The translations under genes were made by a program, and so were the position numbers. A DNA stretch of 64,000 nt from Cephalotus follicularis (taxonomy: Eukaryota > Streptophyta > Magnoliopsida > Oxalidales > Cephalotaceae), in NCBI GenBank assembly GCA_001972305.1, contig BDDD01000727.1, positions 198,567 through 262,566 on the forward strand, in the 5' to 3' direction. This document shows, piece by piece, positions 56,792-64,000 of the stretch. How positions within the stretch are numbered: position 1 is the stretch's first letter; every line of letters starts with the position of its first letter. Below the pieces are notes generated by a model, which saw nothing but the letters and a program-made list of their open reading frames with translations, did no database searches and had not been told where the DNA came from.

Positions 56792-58935
56792 CGTTTTATA
56801 ACACCAGAAGAAAGAGAAAAAGGGAACCAGTGAGTGTGTGTGCCATTGTTGAGCAAGAAAGCTTGGAGTTTGCACACCAACTGCCAAGATGAACCAGGAA
56901 GCTTCCAAGCCGTACCTGTGGACTCAAGTGACTTCTTGGAGTACTAAAAGAGGTGGACTTCGATTTCTAACTTGAAATCAAAGGTAGGGGAAAGTGATGA
57001 ATTTATATATGCATTTTAAGTTCTAAGTTAATGTATAGCATGGTGAATTGCATGTTATTGACTGGATTGAGAATCTGGACTTATTAAAATGTTACTGTGA
57101 TGTACTGAGTTAATCATGTATGTATGGATACATGAATAAGTGTGTTGCTTGTGTAAAGGATTGGTTTAGAGATGGCTAGGTGTGTCAAAATCGGGGTAAA
57201 CATGTCCTGTATTGTAAAAGACATAGACGTGTTTTATAAAGACATCGACTCCTTTTCTAGGAAAATCGTTGGACTGTGATATTCATTGCAGATGGCCATT
57301 TTAGCCACTTGGAATTACCTGTTTGGTTCCGGATTGATGTTATGGTTGTGTACCTATTAACCAGTAGCATACTGTATACATTTATGGAGTGATATTCGTT
57401 ATAAGTGGGATTACAAGTTGGTTTCAACCCTCTAGAAACACGACTCACGAACTGGTACTCCCTGGTATGAAAAAGACATCGACGTCTTTGTAAAAGACAT
57501 CGACGTCTTTGATCCAGAGGAGCTTGGGAATATTTATACATAGGGCTGACGCTTTAGGCTAAAAGACATCGACGCCTTAGGGAAAGACATCGACGTCTTT
57601 CCTCCTGGACAGTGGAATTTCGCACGAATGAGGGCCGTTAGACCCGAAACGACTCTAGAAACGAACCTAGATGCATTCTGAGCATATGTATGCATTGTTA
57701 CTGTGATTACATTATGGTTGCTTTCCTGAAAGTGTTAAACCATTTTGAAAAACTTGTACGATTATTATGATCATTTGGGCACGAAAATGTATATTTGTCA
57801 ACACCTGAATTTATATATTTTCAAAATGATTGGGGAAGTATTTCCAATGACAAAGAACTGTTTTAAAGGGGTTTGATTATGAAACCAAATGTAATTTGCG
57901 AAAATGTATAAATTATGAATGTATATATTTTCGAAATGATTGGGGAAGTATTTCCAAAGATGGAGAAATGTATTGTTTTAAGCTATGACTTAGTACAACT
58001 TGTGAACGGAAAAGTATATGTTAAACAAATATATTTGATCAAGTAATTATATGTAATTGCTTGACTTGTACTGTGAAATGCTTGTGCTTGTTGATGATTG
58101 GCCATCGTGCTCATAACCTGTTGATTATTAGTCGTCGTGCTAATAACTTGTTGATTACTAAGCCACTGTGCTAGTAACTTGCTGTTGGTTTAGCCGCCGT
58201 GATAAACAACTTACGGAGGACTTGCTCCAAAACCGTTCGCAAACGGGGACGGAGTAAGAGTGCGTGACGTTGGGGCCAAGAGGTGGCGACGGTTATGACG
58301 ACTGGACTGTCTGGTTCCTTTCTGGGAACATATTTACTGCTTGTGATGATATAACATTTGAGTTATACTTGTACTGTGAGCATGCATATATTTTTATATG
58401 TATATACGGAGGTATTTTTACTATGAAAATTACATGATATGGCTCATCATCATGCATTCATTCATGATACTCATTGCCTTATTACTTGAACTGTAATTAT
58501 TGATTTATTCACTTAGCCGAGTGAGGACAAAGGCTAACCCCTACTGTAACAGATTGATTGAGTAGTCTTGATATGGAGCATGCACGGAGACTTAAAGAGA
58601 AGGCTTGGATATTCCCTTTATTATTTGAGTTGTTGAACATTTATCATGATATGTATTTGGAATTATTTGTAACGTGGTTTACATTATTACCTCGTACTGA
58701 TGTTTTATTTCACGCTCCGTTTTGGGTGATCGACAGTCATGCTTGGGATATCATTAAGTTGTTGGGCATCACGTAGTATGGGATGCGTGATGTGTTTTTA
58801 ATTCGGCTTAATTTCAAATGCTTCCGCAGGTTGTTAATGGTTATGGGAAATTTTAAATTTATAGTAATTTGCATAAGCCGGATTTATATGTCGATTGCCA
58901 TACCACTTTATTATTGTTGGGAACGGGGTGTGACA
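56792..58935 (+). repeat. G4 3' LTR, missing its first part
   Basis: Starts at the point that corresponds to 53118 in the 5' LTR and runs to TGTGACA at 58935. It includes the 1030 bp absent from the 5' LTR, which holds the conserved core (58510-58555). A full LTR of this subfamily would be near 2.8 kb. Confidence 0.92.
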
Positions 58936-58940
58936 GAGAT

Positions 58941-59724
58941 GCTCTTTGTACAGATCAGAGTTTTTGACGACTCACGCGTTGGACTTGCCACCTTCTTGGT
59001 AAGGAAGAATGCTCTTCGATGGTGGGAAGCTCTCCAAGCTAGGCATACGGATGTTGCCATGATCACTTGGGATGTTTTCAAGCGAGAGTTTCGTCAGTAC
59101 TTCTTCCCGGCTACCTTTGTTAAGGGGCAGAGGAGAGAGTTTCTGCACTTGCGTCAGGGGAGTATGACCGTGACCCAGTATGAATACCGCTTTATGGAGT
59201 TGTCTCATTTTGCTCTGACTTTGGTTGCAGACCAAGAGGAGAGGTGTGAGAAATTCCTGGATGAGTTGAATCCCGAGGTGAGACATACTGTGGCAGCAAC
59301 CAACTGGACTATCTTTGGAGATTTGGTGGAATCTGCCAAGAGGGTTGAGCAAAGTATTATGGAGTAGAGGAATCGCAAGGAAAAGGGACAGAAGAGAGAT
59401 GGACAGCAGGCTGCTCAAGGGGAGGGTTTGTCCCGAGGACAGGGGAAACGAAGGAAACGGTACCCCAACAAGCAAGCTGACGGTGGAAACCAGGGACAGG
59501 CCAGATCTGATGTCCAGGGGATGTTTTCTCCACAACAGATGAGTCCTCCTACAGCCAATGGTGCACAGCAGAGTAGGCACCCAAGTTCATCAGCTTCTCA
59601 ACAGCCTCCCAAGTGCCAGAAGTGTGGTCGCTTCCACTTTGGCAACTGCAAGGCAGATACCCGTGGATGTTTCCAGTGTGGCCAGGTTGGGCACTTCAAG
59701 GTGAATTGTCCACAAGCTCAGTAG
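58941..59724 (+). pseudogene. G5 gag, C-terminal part with zinc knuckle
   Basis: Resumes after G4 in the frame containing LFVQIRVFDDSRVGLATFLV and ALRWWEALQARHTDVAMITWDVF. It continues with EFLHLRQGSMTVTQYEYRFMEL (about 59130-59200). A TAG (59365) lies in a frame that otherwise runs on. The nucleocapsid has CQKCGRFHFGNC and CFQCGQVGHFKVNC (about 59615-59715). A second TAG (59722) ends this stretch, again with the same frame beyond. Confidence 0.88.
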
Positions 59725-60088
59725 ACGTCAACGACACTTGGATCAACTGCTTCTAATAGAAAACCTACGGGAGCCAAAGGTGGATCAATGGCTTCGCAAG
59801 TGGGGTCATCCAGGGCTGGTGGAAGTCTTCAACAAGGTAGACCAGGAGCGACAGCTAGAGTCTATGCTCTGAACAGAGAAGATACTCTCGGATCCGCGGA
59901 CGTGGCTATAGGTAAGGCTCTTATCTTCCGCAGAGATGCCACGGTTTTGTTTGACACAGGAGCCTCTTTATCTTTTGTTGCCCATGCATTTTGCACATAT
60001 GCATGTGGAGTGTTGAGTTCCTTGGACGAAGAGATCGCTGTATCTGTTCCTATGGGCCAGAGTTACCGTGTAGAACGAGTGTACAGAG
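59725..60088 (+). pseudogene. G5 protease, joined to RNase H by an RT deletion
   Basis: In the gag frame: ARVYALNREDTLGSADV, then the active site VLFDTGASLSFVAHAF (about 59945-59990) and [16 protein letters not shown]. The usual LGMDWL block and the entire RT palm do not follow. At about 60088-60095 the sequence changes to the segment before RNase H ([17 protein letters not shown]), in another frame. Confidence 0.87.
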
Positions 60089-62101
60089 GACTGTGAGAAG
60101 AGCTTCCAGACGCTGAAGGATAAGTTAACGTCAGCTCCGGTGTTGACCCTTCCTTCTCCGGGGGCTGGTTTTGTGGTTTATAGTGATGCTTCTTTTCATG
60201 GTCTCGGTTGTGTGTTGATTGAAGAAGGGAAGGTTATTGCCTATGCTTCTCGGCAATTGAAGGTTCATGAGCTCAACTACCCTACGCATGACTTGGAGTT
60301 GGCTGCGGTGGTGTTTGCTTTGAAGGTATGGCGTCATTATCTGTATGGTGAAGTCTGCCAGATCTTTACTGACCACCAGAGTTTGACGTATTTGTCTTCT
60401 CAACCATATTTGAACATGAGGCAGAGGAGATGGATCGAGCTCATCAAGGATTATAACTGTACCATCGTGTATCATCCTGGTAAGGCCAACGTGTTTGCTG
60501 ATGCATTGAGCAGGAAGTCCTCCGCTTCCTTGGATCATGTATGGTTGGTTTACTTGCCAATGTTGGAACAGTTGAGGTCTTTGAGGGCAGAGCTGTCTGC
60601 CTGGGACAGTGGAGCAGTGTTGGCTTCTCTGCAAGTGAGGTCTGTTTGGGAAGAGCAGATCCGGGGATTGCAAGAGAAGGACTGGAGGTTTGGCCAAGTT
60701 ATTGAAACAAGTCAAAGAGGGTTCTCGGACTGAGTTCCACATCAGGGGTGACGATGCTCTGATGTTTGGAGAGAGGATATGTGTGCCACATGTCGAGACG
60801 ATCAAGCAGGAGATCCTGAAAGAAGCTCATCGTTCTCCTTGGTCAATGCATCCTGAAAGTATAAAGATGTATCGTGACGTAAGGCAGTCTTTTTGGTGGC
60901 GGGGCATGAACCGTGAGATTGCCAAGTTCGTGGCAAGGTGCTTGACATGCCAGCAGGTGAAGGCTGAGCGACAGAAGCCTTCGGGTCTTCTTCAACCGCT
61001 TCCTGTTCCAGTATGGAAATGGGACAACATATCGATGGACTTTGTCACTAGTTTTCCTCGGACGAGGAGTAAGCATGATGCAATCTCGGTGATTGTTGAT
61101 CGTTTAACCAAGTCTGCTCACTTCATACCTATAAGGAAGGACTTCAGTTTGGACAAGTTAGCTCGTTGTATATGGACGGTGTGATCAAGTTACATGGGAT
61201 CCCCGGCAGCATAGTTTCGGATAGAGACCCGAGATTCACATCAAGATTCTGGCGGAGCTTGCAGATGCCGTTGGGTACGGAGTTGCAACTTAGTACGGCG
61301 TACCATCCTAAGACCGATGGGCAGTCTGAGCGTGCTATCCAGATTCTTGAGGATATGTTGAGAGTCTGTGTCATGGATTTCTGAGAAAGTTGGGATGACC
61401 ATTTGACTTTGATCGAGTTCGCCTACAACAACAGCTATCAGGCGAGCATTGGTATGGCTCCTTATAAGGCTTTGTACGGCAGACATTGTCGAACCCCCTT
61501 ATGTTGGAATGAGGTGGGAGAACTCCAGTTGTTGGGACCAAAGTTGGTCAGGGACGCAGCTGAGAAGGTGAAGGTGATCCAAGATCGTTTGCGTGCGGCC
61601 CAAAGTAGGCAGAAGAGCTACGCAGACAAATGCTGTAAAGACTTGGAATTCTCTGTGGGTGACAAGGTTTTCCTCAGGGTATCACCTTCCACGGGGATTT
61701 TTCGTTTTGGCAAGCGTGGGAAGCTTAGCCCAGGGTACATAGGTCCCTTTAAGGTTGTGCAAAGGATCGGACCAGTGGCTTATCGTCTGGCGTTACCCGA
61801 GGGGATTGAAAGGGTGCACGACGTGTTCCACGTATCTGTCCTGAGGAAATACGTTGCTGATCCTTCCCATGTGTTGACCGAGCTAGTGGTGTTGGTCGGG
61901 GAGGATTTACCAGTGTTGGCTTATGAGGAAGCCCCAGAACATATCTTAGACCGCCGAGAACAGGTGTTGAGGAATAAGACCATTCCCTTGGTGAAGATCT
62001 TGTGGAGAAACTGTGTAGCAGAAGAAGCTACCTGGGAACGTGAGGACCAGATGAGGGAACGTTACCCTTATTTGTTCCCTAGACCAGAGCTGGAATTTTG
62101 A
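60089..62101 (+). pseudogene. G5 pol: RNase H, integrase and chromodomain-like end
   Basis: RNase H (about 60175-60510) has [34 protein letters not shown] and [14 protein letters not shown] frameshift near 60690 precedes the zinc-binding region (about 60825-60965; HRSPWSMHPESIKMY to CLTCQQVKAERQ). The integrase core has [26 protein letters not shown] and DGQSERAIQIL, so all three catalytic positions are present, though a frameshift near 61160 and a TGA at 61382 break the frame. The end (61403-62101) is open for 232 codons and finishes with HILDRREQVL to EATWEREDQMRERYPYLF. The PPT follows. Confidence 0.92.
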
Positions 62102-62112
62102 GGACAAAATTC

Positions 62113-62128
62113 CTTAAGGGGGAGAGGA
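62113..62128 (+). promoter_or_regulatory. G5 polypurine tract
   Basis: CTTAAGGGGGAGAGGA directly before the LTR start TGTAACGG at 62129. Confidence 0.88.
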
Positions 62129-64000
62129 TGTAACGGCCCGCATCAATTTTTGGGTAAATTAATGTTTGGGCTTGGGGGAAATTTTTTTTTTCCTTCTCTC
62201 CTTGGTTGTGGTTGGCTTGGGATCTTTTCTTGGAGAAGTGTTTGTTGGCTTGGGCTTGGTGGAGGCCTAATGGTTGCTTGTGGTTAAGAGATAAGAGATG
62301 TTTAGTTGATGTTGGGATATGTGCAAAGCTTGCTTAGGAAGCTTAGCAGTTGACTTTCGGCATATATCATATCCATCATCTCACGCCTGAAGAAGCATTT
62401 TGGAGAGTGAGCTTTCATCTTTCATCTTTCTTCTTCGTCTTTCTTCTAAAGCTTTGATTGTTGTTTGAGGTTGGGACTTTCTTTCACCCGTCTACGCGTC
62501 TAGTAGGTGAGTGTCATCCTCAGTATGTTTTGGTGCATTGCATGGTTGGTGCAGGCACGATCTTTAAGGTCGAGAAGGAGCTTTGCCTTGGTTTTCATGG
62601 ATGCATGTGGTTCATGCATAGCTTCAGGGATGTTGTTCTTGGTAGCTATGCGTTGTTGTGTGTTGATCTTAGAGAGGAAGATCTAGGCACAGAGTTCGCG
62701 CAACAAGGAAGCTAGCTGAGAAAGCTACTGATAGTAGTGAGTGGGATGTTCTCTTTCTATCAATTGATAAATGGGAGTTTATAGTTTATATGCCCCTCCA
62801 TGATATTATCTTTGACTAGGATTTCTTCTCCTTTCATCTTGTTGATATTGCATGTGAATACTGTTGTTTTCGAGCTGAGGGCTCAATGCCTGGGTTGAAC
62901 TTGTTTTTTCCCCTTTCTGTTTAAGTATTCATGCTTTATTTGATATCATGTGTTGTTGTCCTCGGGTACTGGTTACTGGGGTATTGGTTACTTCGATGTT
63001 TATGAGATTGGCGGCACGAGATGGTCTAAGTGGTGATACACTTACCTCTGAGCCGATGTTCTCCTCTGTCATCTCGTCAAGGGTGGAGCTGAGCGGGGAT
63101 TCGCAGGCCCCTTGGACGATACTAACTCTATGTGATTGCCGACGAGGTAGCTCCTCGATCGAGGTTCACCTAGTGTAGTGCTGAGCTCGTGATTGCCGAT
63201 GGGGGTGGGCTTGGTAAGCCCTTCGATTGATGTTCATGGATTGAGGTGCGCTAACGTGTGATTGCCGGGAGAGGAGTGCTTACGTACCCCTTCTACCGAT
63301 GTTCATGCGGTGCTCTGGAAGTGGGTATCTATATGCGTATATGAGGGATGTGTACAGTCCTGTTGCCCATGACCGCATTAATGGATTTCAATGGAGTTGT
63401 CATTTATGCTGCCGAGGTGGTTCCGGCTATGGAAGTGTGTGAGTTTGATGTGTGCATGTGCGTGTGTGGAATGTGCTTGTGATTGATACAGTACCAGTAG
63501 TCCCCTTGAGAATTGTTGATCCTTAGAGTTGATCTTTTATTAATCCTTGGATCCCTGGCATGTTCTGACATATAAACTGTTGTTTACCTTCTTTCCTTGA
63601 GGTCTGTCATTGAGTTGGTAGCTCTGACGTCTCCTTGGGCTTTTCCTTTTTATTGATATCCTTGTATATTTTCACCTCTTCCTTGTTCTGTTGAGTAGGG
63701 GGTGTGGGTTGTCCTTTGGCCCAGTTGGGCAAAGCATGTTTACCTTGGCTATTGGCACCCTAGTGGAAGTGGGTTGTCCAGGATATTCCTTAATCTTACT
63801 CACTAGTCAGTTTGACTAATCCCCTCTCAGCTTTGTGTGTAGGGGAAGCGGGGCAGCAGGGTTCTTGAGATCCACTAAGGACAGTGTGTGAAGAGGTAGA
63901 CGCCGAACGCAGCACCTTAGGATGGCTCCTAGGCCACGGGCACCTTCATGCATTTGGGAACATTCATGGGGTTTTTGTATAGACTCGTTGATGTCTACGT
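62129..64000 (+). repeat. G5 3' LTR, cut by the window end
   Basis: Follows 48817 onward (TGTAACGGCCCGCATCAA) with scattered substitutions and small indels. For example, the block near 63720 has about 20 bases not present in the 5' copy. The window ends about 1.2 kb before the expected LTR end. Frames at 62458-62715 and 62948-63178 are LTR sequence. Confidence 0.92.

Larger units (their letters stand above)
52467..58935 (+). mobile_element. G4: Ty3/gypsy (Tekay-like) element inside G5 gag
   Basis: TGTAACGCCC at 52467 and GGGGTGTGACA at 58935, with a perfect TSD GAGAT (52462-52466 and 58936-58940). The 5' LTR is 52467-54231, the PBS 54236-54247, and gag-pol 54348-56791. The 3' LTR lacks its first 650 bp or so. 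Deletion of the pol 3' half and the LTR start joins RT to LTR at about 56791. In the 1.05 kb the two LTRs share, I count about ten differences by eye, so this is one of the youngest insertions here. Confidence 0.95.
48817..64000 (+). mobile_element. G5: Ty3/gypsy element (runs off the window), host of G4
   Basis: The 5' LTR is 48817-51923, the PBS 51931-51942, and gag starts at 52054. Gag is cut by G4 at 52467-58935 and resumes. Protease follows, most of RT is missing, then come RNase H, integrase, the PPT at 62113-62128 and the 3' LTR from 62129. The 3' LTR continues past 64000, so the TSD cannot be tested; the five bases before the 5' LTR are aacct. The LTRs differ by a few percent by eye. 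The gag is distinct from G1/G2 and from A/G4. Confidence 0.92.

Overview
This window is non-coding, repeat-dense DNA from a flowering plant nuclear genome, probably a eudicot. It is a stack of nested LTR retrotransposons and I find no convincing host gene. Three things point to a plant: Ty1/copia polyproteins, Ty3/gypsy chromovirus-type (Tekay/Del-like) polyproteins ending in a chromodomain-like module, and primer-binding sites matching plant initiator tRNA-Met (TGGTATCAGAGC). The species cannot be fixed from sequence alone. Labels C1-C4, G1-G6, A, X and N1 are mine.

Left block (1-16673). Position 1-138 is the edge of a minus-strand gypsy LTR. C1 is a minus-strand copia element (930-15481; LTRs 930-2712 and 13616-15481; near-matching TSD ccgtt/tcgtt). 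It is interrupted by G1, a plus-strand gypsy remnant (about 5365-10767) that has lost its 5' LTR and the end of pol. C1 seems to sit in another decayed copia LTR (C4). Right of it is the 3' tail of a plus-strand copia (C2; RNase H end at 15714-16015, LTR from 16023).

Central block (16674-45317). A is a minus-strand gypsy element with TSD GTCTT on both sides (16669-16673 and 45318-45322) and LTRs of about 2.6 kb. Its pol is split by solo LTR X (20831-25854), which itself holds part of another A-type LTR (21225 to about 23640). A's 5' LTR is split by G2, a plus-strand gypsy element (30380-44055, TSD GTTTG). G2 has a 743-bp tandem duplication at the end of its 5' LTR. Its 3' LTR carries the 3' half of a third gypsy element, G3 (about 38116-41946).

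Right block (45318-64000). C2's LTR appears to resume and leads into a copia pol fragment, C3. A 946-bp gag-only mini-element, N1 (45730-46675, TSD CATTT), interrupts C3. Next come the pol end and LTR of gypsy G6 (47397-48816, with two minisatellites). G6 is cut by G5 (48817 to beyond 64000), a gypsy element with LTRs of about 3.1 kb. G5's gag is split by G4 (52467-58935, TSD GAGAT), the best-preserved gag-pol frame here.

All polyproteins are broken by stops, frameshifts or deletions, and many stops look like C-to-T changes (CAG to TAG, CGA to TGA). The most unusual signal is a set of short palindromes with a TCGA or GTCGAC core, clustered in otherwise different elements. CAGTCGACTG lies in A-type and G2 LTRs. 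An 18-mer, AAAGACATCGACGTCTTT, lies in the LTRs of X, G3 and G4. AAGCGTCGACGCTT lies in the C1 leader.
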